Shown piece by piece: positions 35,137 to 46,440 of a stretch of DNA of 64,000 nucleotides. Both the position numbers and the translations under genes were made by a program. Each line of letters opens with the position of its first letter. Positions within the stretch are counted from its first letter, which is position 1. The notes beneath the pieces were generated by a model that did no database searches, was not told where the DNA came from, and saw nothing but the letters and a program-made list of their open reading frames with translations. The stretch is from Eustoma russellianum (Eukaryota > Streptophyta > Magnoliopsida > Gentianales > Gentianaceae), in NCBI GenBank assembly GCA_036186865.1, contig AP025040.1, forward strand, positions 12,463,736 through 12,527,735, in the 5' to 3' direction.

Positions 35137-37402
35137 CTGTTGCAGCACCTCCACTTCTGTCATCCGGTGTGGATTCGATTGTATAGTTCTCTACAGCATT
35201 TTTCAACTCTTCAAACTGCCAATACTTTAGCCTGTTATATGTAGGGGTATTCAGATAAGAGGATTCATGTGTTCATAGATGTAAGCATGATGCAAGAGGA
35301 AACAAAATATTACACTAGCAGAACTGAAGAATGTTTGGCCTGACTCCATAGTACGAGCCCAAAACATCATATGCCTGAATAGTTTATAATTTGCAAGGAA
35401 AGAATCCAGCTGATTTCTAAAAAGAACTAGTATCACCTTGCGTTCAGGATCAGCGTAGAGGCAGTCCATGGGAAATGGTAACTGAAAAATAAAATTTAAT
35501 CATCGGAAGCTTCAGCTTGAAAAAATGTTCAGAAACAACTGTAAATTAACCCAAGAAACAACAGATAAATGGCAAATTCTAAGCCCTTGGTGAATAGACA
35601 AACAAATTCTTTATCATCTTTTCTTACAGTTTGGTATATGTTAGGCAGTCACAGGCTTCACTGGGAAGCTACTTACACTAAAAGCAATAAAACGACCTAC
35701 CCTATGGAATTACCAGGCATCACGTTAAGTCATGATGTGCAACTGTTGACTGACATGCAATCAAATTGAAGTGGTTGGTTTGAGCTAAAACTTCCTAATC
35801 AAATGCAGCTTTCTTCCTTTCACCCCACTATCCAAACATCCGTCAAACATCTACACGCGCGCACACACATATAGAGAGACAGACATGTATAAAAAAGGAC
35901 ATGTAGGATTGTAATGCATAGAAATGTGAAGAAAAAGGGCAATTCAGTTTTATAGTAAAAGAGAAGAAGAAGGAGGAAACAACAATACCCTCTCGGACAG
36001 ATTACGAGTTTTATGGCCACCAGATTCACCCCAGCAGAATCAAATCACTCCTTTGACAGTTTGAGAGCAGAAGCAAGTTCCCAGCTTAAGACCACATGCC
36101 CAGAAAGTCATCAAAAAGATTACAGATCAGATTCCACAAACACAAAATGGAGAGAAAATTGGGCTTCCTTTTTTTACCAGCAAGGACATCCAAAATGTCT
36201 CAATAGCGCAACAACAGCAATCCCCTGAAAAGAAAGAACTCCAGTATAAACTATTGTCAAATGACAACAGGAACTGGACAACCATTGTGACCAAAGATAC
36301 GACTTCAGAACACATCTTTGAATAACCAAATGCCATAAACATTAAAAACTTAAAAATTGAAAAATAGCTCAGCTTCTCCTTCAAACCATAGTGCTCTAAC
36401 CAAACGGTCCAAAATCCTATAATTCAGCCAACCAAATTATTGTCACTTCAGTCAGAACTCATAATCTAACATCTTGCAAAAGTTTATGTGTGTATATTTA
36501 TTTCTATTCTTAAAAAGTTAATCCGTGATAGCTAATTTCAGATGGTTTAACCAGATTATTATATTATATTTTTTAAAAAAATAGTTCTTAATTAAATCTA
36601 TGGTCGGTACTAAAACTTGGGACCTCCTAACTTTTACTTTTTTGGTTTTCCAAAAGTACTCTACACCAGACAGTTGATTTTCCAAGGTTTTTTTTTTGTT
36701 GCTTTTTTTTCTCCTTTCATTTTTTCCTTTTTGGGTTTCCGAAGTAATGAGATCGAAATATCCCGGTGGAACTCTTCCGAGTGTGCTTAATTCACAAAGG
36801 TCTGGTTTCGAATCAAGGACCTCTTAGTAAAGGGACCAATCATCATCCATGGAGGTTACCTCCTACCTTAATTGGGTAATCTAAACGAGAAATATTAACA
36901 AGCCTTATAACCCACTGAGAAAGGCAGTCCTAGAGCAAGAAAGAATCAAATGAACCAACATTACAATTAAATCTCCAATTTCTTTAATTCAATCCAGCTA
37001 GTGAATGATACAGTAAAAGGCAATGGTTGTCCAAATTATTTTAGACATTATGCATTACAATTTGGCCATTTCGCAGTCTATCATGTTAAATATTTTGTAA
37101 ATTTTGTCTTAACTAATTGAAAAGAAAAAGGAGCACCTCGTTTTGATCCCAGAGGTCCTTGAACGTGACAGGATCACCAGCGGCGGTAAAGATGCTGATG
37201 TCACCCAAAACCTCGCCTATATTATTGAAAACCGCCGGAAAAGAAGAGGCTTTTGCAACCAGGGATAACCTGTTCGGCTTTATTTGCCGTGGGAACGAAT
37301 ATCAGCGCCAAATTTAACAGAAGCTGAGGAAGATCGCTGCCGGAAGACAAGCCGTTGAGACTCAGTGGAAATTAGAGCTTGTGGAGACGTCAAGGACGAC
37401 AT
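35137..37402 (-). pseudogene. Degenerate AAED1/PRXL2-type thioredoxin-like gene (chloroplast)
   Basis: Six exon relics with GT-AG borders are visible: 37402-37137, 36224-36178, 36084-35989, 35481-35437, 35374-35314, 35231-35137. They encode, in family order, an N-terminal transit-like leader, GDISIFTAAGDPVTFKDLW, VVALLRHFGCPC, WELASALK, LPFPMDCLYADPERK, AYDVLGSYYG, TFFSSAS and ENYTIESTPDDRSG. This is the AhpC/TSA-like AAED1 family, including its Cys motif. Lesions are a frame change in the leader near codon 38, an in-frame TGA (36047-36045) where the family has a basic residue, a short deletion with frameshift before the SER motif, a one-base excess in exon 5 (61 instead of 60 bases), and two more frame changes in exon 6. 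The terminal exon was not found. Splice sites survive, so transcripts may still be made. Confidence 0.85.
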
Positions 37403-37409
37403 TGTTTTC

Positions 37410-38430
37410 TTCCTCCGGTGCTATTCTAGGGTTCAACTCCCTCACCTGCTTATTGCCGGATTATTCTTTACCATCTGGAGTAAAAAAAAAACTTGCAAGA
37501 CTTCACCAATCCCCCTCCAAACGACTCAATTTGGTGCTTACCTTTTATACAACTGTACCCACATAAGTATGTCATCTTCACACCATATGTTTTTCAATCC
37601 TTTCTCAAATGTTTCACAGGTGGCCTGCAATACAACTCACCATATGTATATCTTGTGTCCATTCACTAATACACGTCAACCAACTGATGAGAATTGATCT
37701 TATTAAATCAGTAAGTTAGATAAGAAAAGAGTAAGTGAAAAAGATATTGAATCAAGTGAAAGATACACAGAAAGTTAGTTAAACTGAATTTATTTCATCA
37801 ACTTCAATTTTTGTAAAGTGAGCACGTATCACGAATCACGATTACACTTACATAATCCATGTCCATCATACTCTATTTTAAGTTTCCATACAAATTACCA
37901 CCCTAATGCAGAACAAAATATTTGGATGAGTCCATATCTTCAATGTTAATCTGCAAAGGATCCAAAGAAAGAAAACAATTCTTAAATATTCAAAACAAAA
38001 CCTCAAATAAGCTTAATCTTTGAGTCTGCAACTTAAAACATGCACAAATAGACATGACACTCCTCTCTATATCACTGTTTTCAGACACTACAACTCGTGT
38101 TTACAGCCTTTCCTCTCTGATCACACCTATAATCTTACAACTTTCATGCACAAACCCAGAAGTCCATAGAAGAACACTAAGTCATATCGACTATGGACCT
38201 ACAGAACTGATTTCCTGCCAAGCTCAGCCGAAAACATACCCCTGCATCGTCTTTGTGTAAATAAGGACCACAAGCACTATAGAAGAATGTTACAGGTAAC
38301 AAGATATTTGAAAGGAGAGGACTGTGTATATCTTTTGGAATCTCAGTGGAGTCTGACTGCTTTTACAGTTGTCACAGCTTCTTTATGGTGTTTTCATTTG
38401 ATTAGATGTTATATTTACTTTCTTGATTCA
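37410..38430. other. Spacer between divergent gene relics
   Basis: This lies between the start of the minus-strand AAED1-like pseudogene and the plus-strand GRF relic. No intact gene. The GRF 5' exon upstream of the QLQ region should be here, but I could not identify it. The open frames at 37365-37697 have no family resemblance. Confidence 0.35.
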
Positions 38431-39181
38431 GGTAAAGATAAAAAATCCGGTGCAGGCAGTTGTGGATCTTTTTCCAGGTTCAGAGGTCCATTTACTCCTT
38501 CTCCATGGATGAACCTTGAGCATCAGGCAATGATCTACAAACACTTAGTATCAAATATCCCAGTGCCTTCTCAATTGCTCATCCCTCTTAGGAAAGCTTT
38601 CAACCCTTTCGGACTTTCCAGCTTATGTGCTGGATCCAATGCTTGCAATCCCTGTGGATTTTGTTCTCAGGTCTTCAAATTGCAAAAATACTAATTTCAT
38701 TTGGCCTTTTGCTCAACTAGCATTTCGGGTCACTTATTCTCGGATGTTTTACATTCATATGCTTATATGAGGGTTACTGTACGCAGGCAGGCTTTTACTT
38801 TAATTATCCTCCCATCGTTTGATTGCTTTTAATATGTTGGGTCGTTTCCCTGCAATATTCAGTGCTTGAATTCACTACTAAACTTGAAAGAAGTCTTACC
38901 TGAATAGATAGTTGCTTTTGTCAGTCATTCAAGCTAGTAGATGGTTAAAAATGTAATTTGGGTTGATTTCTTTGCCTTAAGCTTCACGCACACTTGATTT
39001 TTCTTTCTTTCATTTGGTTCTTTTCTCTCCTCTCTAGTGGGATTTTCATCTATGTTTTGGCGGCCGCTCTGATCCTGAGCCTGGGGGGTGTCGTCAAACT
39101 GATGGAAAGAAATGGCTTTTGCTCTATAGATGTAGTTCCTGATCAAAAGTACTGTGACAGGCACATTAATAAAGGACGCCA

Positions 39182-39203
39182 CCGTTCAAGAAAGTCTGTG
39201 GAA
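39182..39203 (+). promoter_or_regulatory. Retained miR396 target site in the GRF relic
   Basis: CGTTCAAGAAAG-T-CTGTGGAA fits the classic GRF target of miR396, which pairs on both sides of one bulged base. Functional GRF genes have C at the bulge; here it is T, which should not affect pairing. The site encodes part of RSRK..VE just after the WRC finger. It lies downstream of the frameshift, so it would be in untranslated RNA. Confidence 0.8.
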
Positions 39204-39601
39204 GGCCAGCTTGGCCATGCTGTATCTGGATCCACTGCTTCAAAAGTAGCTACAAATGCTTTGTCTTCTTCATTGGTGATGTCCACCAGCAACGCGTCGA
39301 ATGGCCTTGGTTCCTTGCAGCATCAGTTCAGAAGTCTGCAGCCAAATGCTCCTAATGGTTAAGTTTGCGATGGTAATTAGATGGCTAGCACTTTCCGCTT
39401 CAACCTTCTTTGAAGAGATTCAGTGGCTTTCTTTTTTGTTACTGAAGTTAAAATTTCTTTACAGGATTCGTGACGGGCAAGTGTCTTGAGTGTGTATATA
39501 TTTTTCGCACTTTAAAAACAAGGGAGTCTGAGATATGCCTGACATAAATTGCTATTCGCCATTTTCAGTGTATGTATTATAGTTGTGTGCTCCTCAATAA
39601 C

Positions 39602-39891
39602 TGTAGAAATATACAGAAACATATACGTATAAATAGTACACATGTATACATCAGTAGTATAGTATCTTTAGGTATAAGTACATTTATTCTTTATTCTTTG
39701 GTAGTTATTAAATAGATGAATTCTTTATTTCATCTATAGAATAGAGCCGTTAGAAGCATGCCTGCAAGTTGTAAATATAGCCGTTGGTAGTTAACTCTTT
39801 CTCTATAAGAAGAGTTCTTTGTACTTCAAAAGGATTAAGTCTGAATAAGATATTACATTCAGCCTCCAATATGTCCTTCAATATTCCTACA
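39602..39891 (+). repeat. Element A 5' LTR
   Basis: A direct repeat of 45162-45451 with no length change and about three substitutions (around 1%), pointing to a fairly recent insertion. A CTCTATAAGAAG stretch near 39808 could be its TATA region. Confidence 0.92.
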
Positions 39892-40310
39892 TGCTATCAG
39901 AGCCACTAGAGCAAAGAAGAAGAAGATGTTGTTGTTACCTGGCAGTTTAGCTTCCAGTGTTTAAGCACACCTCAACTTCAAAGTGTCTTTAAGTGTCTTT
40001 CTTCTTCCCAAGTGCTGGAGCTTCAGAATGTTGTGGGAGTTTCTCTATTATGCCGAAAGGTGAGGAATGAGACTCACACAGAATACTCTTTGGATGCTAG
40101 TGATATTTCTCCAGTCACCACAGAGCACTGTAAAACATCAAGCTCCAGAGGCGGCCACCATGTTGCTGACAACCAGATAAGTCGTCACATTTCAGCAAGT
40201 TTTAAAAGAAAATAAATTTTTGGAGAAGTTTCCTACAAGTTTAATCTCCATTGATATATATGTTTATAGAACAATTTCTTAATGACTACTAAGTAATAAA
40301 ATTTTCAATA

Positions 40311-40769
40311 GGCCACAGTGCCTACAAATTTCTTCAAAAAGGCCGTAGAGCCTCAAATGTTTCAATGGCTATAAGAACCATAAATTCTTTAGGGCAATAG
40401 ACCCTATTCTTCTAATAGGCCACAGAGCCTTGACCAAGAGCCGGAACAATTCATCAAGGCCATAGAGCCACAAATTCTTATCAAGACCAAATAGTCTTCA
40501 AGGCCATAGAGCCACAAATATTTCAAAGGCCATTGCGCCGGGAAAAAAAACTTCAAGAGGTCATAGAACCTTGGCCATAGAGTCGGAAAAATTCAAACAA
40601 ATCTTTTCTTGAAGAGGCTATGAAGAGCCTTGGCAGAAAGCCGGAATCTTTTTCAATAGGCTATGAAGAGCCTTGGCCATAGAGCTGAAATCTTTTCAAA
40701 GAATTCGATAGGCCATGAAGAGCCATAAATTCCAAGGCCATTGAGCCATCTTCAACGGCTAGAGAGCCT
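40311..40769 (+). repeat. Short hairpin-repeat array inside element A
   Basis: Variants of GGCCATAGAGCC recur about 14-18 times at roughly 25-40 base spacing, separated by AT-rich spacers such as ACAAATTCTTCAA. Each unit starts GGC and ends GCC, so each could form a tiny stem. Forms include GGCCGTAGAGCC, GGCCACAGAGCC and GGCTATGAAGAGCC. No reading frame is kept through the array, so selection, if any, would be at the RNA or DNA level. Confidence 0.75.
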
Positions 40770-42072
40770 CCAATATGTTCAGACAAATACAAGTTTCCTG
40801 AGAAAGCTCCAAATGTATCTACCAAAACCTTACTTCAAGGCCACAACATACTTCAAATGACTGAACTCTCCAGTCATTCAACTAACTTTCAGATTAAAAA
40901 AAAAGAGGCGATATGGACAAAAATCTCCATGTAATCCCAGCAGCAATGTGCAGAAGAAAAAGCTTATCAGATATCTTTTGTGCAAGTTTCTTAGATAAGG
41001 ATTGCTCAAAACCTTCTTGGACTTAACTTTCTTACTTTCCTCGTTATTCAGTTTGGCATCTTTCTGGATGTTGTTGGCCGTTTCCTTATTTAAAGTCCAT
41101 GCCAAACCAACTTCTTAAAAGAAAAATCCTTCATTAGAGGAAGTTGGACAGGTAAAGGATCGAATGGATGACTGTGATGTTTCAGATATAGGTGAAGATT
41201 TAAAAGAGATGTAGATTTAAAAAAAATTTGAAGAAGAGAAGGTTGATGAGGAAGAGAATCACCGGAAGAGTGAAAAAAAATAGAGTTAGAAAAAAGGTTG
41301 AAGAAGAAAAGGTGTATACAAGAAGGAAGAATACCAGGCTTTAGAATAAGAAAGTGAAATGACAAAATGAAGAAAGCCAGAAGCTTAGATAAAGATGAAG
41401 ATGGATGAATAATGGTAAGAGGGAAAGAAAAATATTCAGACGAGTTATGTTTTGGTGTGAAGTTTGAGGGAAAAGCAGTGAACAAATAACTTAATAAATG
41501 CAATAAATGCGAAGTGTAGAGAAAGAGAAAGGTTTTTTACGCAAAAGGAGGAAAAAGTGACAAATTTGATGTAAACAAATCTAATAGAAAACCTGTTGAC
41601 AGAAGAAAGTGGAAATAAGGACAAAAGGCGGTTGGAAGATCATACGCGGCAAAGTTTCTCTTAAAAAAAACAAACTTTTATTATACACAACGCACAAATA
41701 TCAAGACTCCCTCTTTATTTTCTCATTTGGAGTGCAACGTGAAGTTTTTTTTAGCAGCAGAAAATGTCTCTTCCACATTTATTGAGAAGAGACTTTTATA
41801 ACTTTAAAAATGAAAGTGGGGATTGAAGTGAGACAGCTGGCCTCGAAAGGAGGAAAATATTTGCTGGTTTTTTCCTCTTTCTTTTAATCTTTCATACATA
41901 AAACACTTGGCCAAAATCACTCATCTAGAGAGGACACGTCAGTTTGGTGGAGACAGAAGTCCTATTTCGATTTTGACATTTTGACAATTTTGCTCCTTTT
42001 TTAAAATATTTCCTTTTCTTGTCTTTGTCTCCTTCAGACATTCGTTCTCAAACCAACATGACTCCGGTCCTC

Positions 42073-42755
42073 TTCTTCTGATGCACTTTGGTGATCCCCG
42101 ATTGTGCGAATTGAATTTGCTGACTTGGACTGAGGCAAATTCTTCCTTCTCTGCTTGTGCTTATGAGGTTTTTAGGTGCAAAGGCCGTAAGGTCCCTTGG
42201 GCCAGATTGGTCTGGGCGAATTTCATTGTCCCCAAGCATGGATTTACTTTTTGGCTGGCTCTACATGGCAGACTTTCTACTAGAGAGAATTTGAAGTTCT
42301 CCTTAAATGAATTAAATTGCCCAACTTGTGATGCTCCTATGGAGACCCAAGACCACGTTTTGTTTGATTGTCCGACTTCGAGGGTTGTTTGGGGCCAGAT
42401 TCGAACTTGGCTTGGCATTCAGGATGTTTTTTCCTCCTTAAAGGAATTGGTTTCCTGGTCATTAATTCATGCCAGGAAGAGAAGTGCTCGGACCAAATTT
42501 ATTAAAGCCTCATTTGCTGCAACTATATACTACTTGTGGTTTGCTAGAAATCGCAAGTGTTTTGAGGATCAAAACATTAATGCTCAGGATGTGGTGCATA
42601 GAATTGTTACTCAAGTGTATAGATTTTTTGAAATTGAGTAGTCGTTAGTGATTGTATGTATTGCATCCTGGGTATGCCCGGTGGAACTGTAATTGATTGA
42701 TCCTATTTTGATCATTGGTTAAATGAAATTTTTACATTTTAGCCAAAAAAAAAAA
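42073..42755 (+). mobile_element. 5'-truncated LINE nested in element A
   Basis: The open frame to 42641 encodes the C-terminal zinc-binding domain of plant LINE reverse transcriptases. Residues WARLVWANFIVPKHGFTFWL, then CPTCDAPMETQDHVLFDC (C-x2-C...H...C) and W at the end of the motif are visible. A short 3' UTR ends in a poly-A run at about 42744. The unit is bracketed by an 18-base target duplication, AACATGACTCCGGTCCTC (42055-42072 and 42756-42773). The open reading frame is uninterrupted over its 186 residues, but RT and endonuclease are missing because of 5' truncation. Confidence 0.93.
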
Positions 42756-43316
42756 AACATGACTCCGGTCCTCCTCCTGCTTCTATATCTCTTACTATTA
42801 GACAGAACAAAAACCCTTCAATAATTACACATATCACTAGTGGTTGGCGTTCTTGAATAAATCGGTTCATCAAATTCAGCGGTTCATCAAATTCAGCAGT
42901 TTGTTTGTTTATAGCTCATTCACCCATTTAGCACACATTTATATTTCATGATTCAACAAACTCACCAAACAACCCGTTCTAATTAGTTGATTGGTTCTTG
43001 AAATTCTCTCTCAAGAATCCTCTGTCTTTTGGTCATCCCCTTCCTCTAATCCGCTCCAACTCTGATTTCCTTTTTAATTAGCTGCAAACATTGAACGGAG
43101 TTCAAGGAGTTCAGTTCTTGCATAGAGTTCAACTTTCTACTACTTTCTGACTTTTACCTCGCAATATGAATCAGATTCGTATATTATTTTTCTCCAAGTT
43201 CTTGCACATAATTTCTCTTGAGGTTCTTTAGCAGTAAAGCTTTTTCTAGTGTGGGCAGATCTCTTTGTTTGGAACTTGTTTTAGTTCACTAAGATTGAAA
43301 CTTTCCAAGATCCAAA

Positions 43317-43574
43317 ATGAAAAAGGTCAGACCTTTGTTGAGCATAGTGCTCTTAATGGTAGCAGTAACAGTGCTTATTGCACGCTTGTCAATTTCCCAT
43401 TGCTATTTTCAGCTGAAAAATGAGACCCCTTTTATGAGAATCAGTGAATGTCCATTGTTTAATGAGACCCTTTTGAAATATTCTTCAATTGATATAGTTG
43501 AACCCAAGTTGAAGAATGATATTAAGGAGCATTGGGAATTTGACCCACCTTCAAGTCTTGCTTCTGCAGAATAA
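43317..43574 (+). pseudogene. Captured host gene fragment, N-terminus of a sialyltransferase-like (GT29) protein
   Basis: An 85-residue frame starts MKKVRPLLSIVLLMVAV, a short basic end followed by one hydrophobic segment (type II Golgi anchor pattern). It then has FNETLLKYSSIDIVEPK and KNDIKE. This arrangement (RPL..LL....L..R, then FNETLL...ID..EP..K) resembles what I know of the N-termini of plant sialyltransferase-like proteins such as Arabidopsis MGP2/SIA1. About 300 bases of pyrimidine-rich leader-like DNA precede the ATG. The sialyl motifs and the rest of the enzyme are absent, and the frame stops at ASAE. It lies in the same direction as the retrotransposon. The family match is from memory of its pattern and needs a search. 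Confidence 0.45.
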
Positions 43575-45161
43575 TAATTTTTCAGGGCAATTACCATCTG
43601 AGCTGGGGAGATGTATATTTTTTGATATATGCCTTTGGTGTTAGTATGGATTGTGATTGAGCTTGTTGATTTGATTGTGGCTTGCATTTGCTCTGTGGAT
43701 CTTTAATAATAAATGATCTTCTTTCAACTTTTGTCTAGCATTTAACTGCAAATATACTAATGAGGTAGCACACACTTGATGGAAGTAGTCTAAACGATGC
43801 CACTTTAATTGTGGTTTGTGATTGTACTGTACTCATAGGCCTGGACCCATTGTATAAAAGTCATGTGTATGTGTTGCCTATGTTACTTGTGAATCCCGTA
43901 CACATTCTAGAGTATTATTGGATCCTTAATCTTTTTGGCCAATTGCCCCTTTATATTGTAAAGCCAAACAGTTTTAGCAATCATTGGGAAAATTAACCAC
44001 AGCTTCAGTGCCTTTAATTGCAAACATGTACATACACTTGGGCAGCCACAGATTAGTGAAAGTTGAGCCGGGAATAGTCTCACCTGCTGCCTCACTCATA
44101 ATAGTACTGGTTGAAGAACATGGTTATTTGATTGTTGCAATGTTTTGAGAATGCTGGTATACTTTATATCTGGGTAGAAGGAGCGAAGTATTGAGTCCGT
44201 ATGATACCAGTTGATTCAGAGGAATGAACATATCATCCATTTGAAGTAGGCTAAATTCTGCTTTTGCTGCCTTAATTCATAGATGACACTGGGATATGTT
44301 GACACCCTTTTGTCTAATGTACTATACTCATCATTTTGCAAGCTGCTTTCAACTTACTGTAGAAATTGTATAAGGGTAGGTAATTTGCAGCTTTGCACTT
44401 CCCAACTTGAGTCTCATTCAATAATTAAATGTTTGAATACAATCATATAAGTGAGGTTTAAAATTAATATGGCCAGCATAATTTTTACATACAGTAGACA
44501 TCTAGTATGGTTCAAAGGTTATCTAAACGATCCAACAGATGTTATAACGGTAGCTTCTTTACAAGAATATTAATCAGTTTAATGTGAACATACAAAATCA
44601 AAAATGGTTTTTGTGTACTTATCAAAGTATATTCCATTGAGTATGATGACCTAAGTGGAGTGTGTATAGTAGTTTATGCATAGTAACCATACTTTACTAA
44701 AGTTTCAAAAATTTAACATGCTAAGTATTGTTAATTGTATATTTACTTATCTCATACTATCTTTTGGTAACTGTTTAGTTAATTAAATTATGCAGATTTC
44801 TACTAATTAGCACTTGTTTCTACTAATTAGCACTTCAAGCCTACTGTGAGGTTTTCTTTTAGATACATGAAGAATGCCCCGGCTTAAGAAATTCAGAGAC
44901 GGAAGCATACAAGTTCTTCAAAGATGCATAATGGGAAAGATCTCAAATTGATACAAGAAGTGGTATAAGTCATCATCATCCCAGAACATTGACATTGAGA
45001 TTTTATGAAGAATTATTTCTAAGAGAAGTGATGCAAATCATCAATTTTGATTTTGTTTCAAGACCATTTGGTGGACATCTAAAAGAGTTTCTATTAGAGT
45101 TCTTTAAGTCTTAGTTTTCAAGTTTGGTTGTATTAATACCTACAACCAACTTGAGGGGGAG

Positions 45162-45451
45162 TGTAGAAATATACAGAAACATATACATATAAATAGTACA
45201 CATGTATACATAAGTAGTATAGTATCTTTAGGTATAAGTACATTTATTCTTTATTCTTTGGTAGTTATTAAATAGATGAATTCTTTATTTCATCTATAGA
45301 ATAGAGCCGTTAGAAGCATGCCTGTAAGTTGTAAATATAGCCGTTGGTAGTTAACTCTTTCTCTATAAGAAGAGTTCTTTGTACTTCAAAAGGATTAAGT
45401 CTGAATAAGATATTACATTCAGCCTCCAATATGTCCTTCAATATTCCTACA
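45162..45451 (+). repeat. Element A 3' LTR
   Basis: Partner of the 5' LTR, same length. It is preceded by the polypurine tract (45150-45161) and followed by the ATAAC target duplication. Confidence 0.92.
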
Positions 45452-45689
45452 ATAACCCACTTCCTGTGCTGGATGAAGGGTGCCATAGTACTGGCTTTTT
45501 CCATGGAAAGTCGGATCTTCGTCTAGAACCACCGGATGGTTCTAACTTCGAAACTAAGAGTGGTTGTCACATTAATCCTGCAGCAATATTCGACAGCGTT
45601 AAAGGACCCATAGCTTTATTCCGGGGAAAACCCTCCAACAATCAAGACAGTTGCTTGTATTTCCACATGTGGAAGTATATAAAGGGAGT

Positions 45690-45870
45690 TCTCGTTGCAC
45701 TAGGCTCCTGCATCTGCGCAAGGTCCGGAGAGGAGTCGGATCGCTTTGCGATCTAATGTACGTAGTATTACCCTATACTTTGTGCAAGAGGCTGTTTCCG
45801 CAACTCGAACCCGTGACCTCAAGGACACAAAGCAGCAACTCCAAGACCCGCCCTAGAATATTTAGAGAAA
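45690..45870 (-). mobile_element. Au-like tRNA-derived SINE, reverse strand
   Basis: Well-preserved reverse copy with AGGTCCGGAGAGGAGTCGG, CGCTTTGCGATCTAATGTACG, TGTGCAAGAGGCTGTTTCC and CTCGAACCCGTGACCTCAAGG. It lies in GRF intron or flank DNA, just outside element A. Confidence 0.75.
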
Positions 45871-45894
45871 CCTGTCTATATGGCAGTTGTGTAG

Positions 45895-46440
45895 AATTTT
45901 TACTCAATCGGATTGAACATGTCTTTTGAAGGACGTGAATTGTCTCTTTTGTGTGATGTGGTGAATATGTGCATGTTGAGGAGTTATGGGGAGGGACATG
46001 TATCATGTCCTACTTTTCATGCTGCTATGTGGCGCCAAGTGTGGAGTTGCATGGCTAAACTATTTGTGACAGACATCTGTTATGACATGAGTCTTTTTGA
46101 CCGAGCCGAGGTGGAAGGCCTTGGGCCATAGGGTTCCAGCCGACCTGATAAGTACGGTTAAGGTGCCTATGGTGGTCGAGGTGGCAGCTGCGATTGAAAC
46201 GGATACTATGTTGAGGTGACCAACCTTCGATGTTTGTGGATGAGACTGGTTGATGCTGACTTAAGATCTTAGTCAGTGTCAAGGAGACGCCATGTATCCT
46301 GTGGACTATGCCGACTTGACTGTATATAAAGATGTGAACAGCCGATGCATACCCCAGGTGACTTGCGATTCTACAGGGTTAAATAATGTTGACTATGTCA
46401 GGCTAGGCTAGGTTGGTTACACTTGTCGTTTTTTGAAATG
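45895..46440. repeat. Dispersed repeat, related to 6.4-7.0 kb
   Basis: Non-coding stretch with blocks shared in order with 6430-7015, ending GGTTGGTTACACTTGTCG. It lies within the GRF relic between element A and the C-terminal exon. Confidence 0.4.

Larger units (their letters stand above)
39602..45451 (+). mobile_element. Element A: non-autonomous LTR retrotransposon with captured host DNA
   Basis: Two 290-base LTRs (39602-39891 and 45162-45451) start TGTAGAAAT, end TTCCTACA and differ at about three positions. TGCTATCAGAGCCA follows the 5' LTR (39892-39905) as a Met-tRNA-type primer binding site with one mismatch. CTTGAGGGGGAG precedes the 3' LTR as the polypurine tract. A 5-base target duplication, ATAAC, is at 39597-39601 and 45452-45456. 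The 5.3-kb interior has no gag, protease, integrase or reverse transcriptase of its own. It holds a hairpin-repeat array, a nested LINE and a piece resembling a host glycosyltransferase gene. PBS and PPT are Copia-like, but the lineage of the helper element is unknown. This is a LARD-like, gene-carrying element. Confidence 0.92.

Noticed and set aside
35137..39358. Explaining frameshifts in the AAED1-like and GRF genes by poor sequence quality
   Set aside because: RH16 (15 exons) and ANT (9 exons) in the same window read without a single frame error. The pseudogenes also show a stop codon, missense changes at conserved residues and a small deletion.
40012..40215. 67-residue frame just inside element A, considered as a GRF middle exon
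   Set aside because: It lies inside the retrotransposon, after its primer binding site, so it cannot be part of the pre-insertion GRF gene. The resemblance to GRF tails is weak.
41090..41503. 137-residue minus-strand frame rich in Phe, Leu and Ser
   Set aside because: It arises from purine-rich (GAAGAA) DNA on the other strand. No family pattern or splice context.
43811..43996. Second captured exon of the GT29-like gene (frame with NPVHILEYY)
   Set aside because: A faint resemblance to an internal QP.HVLDY-type motif, but it is too short, has no clear splice borders, and is as likely by chance.
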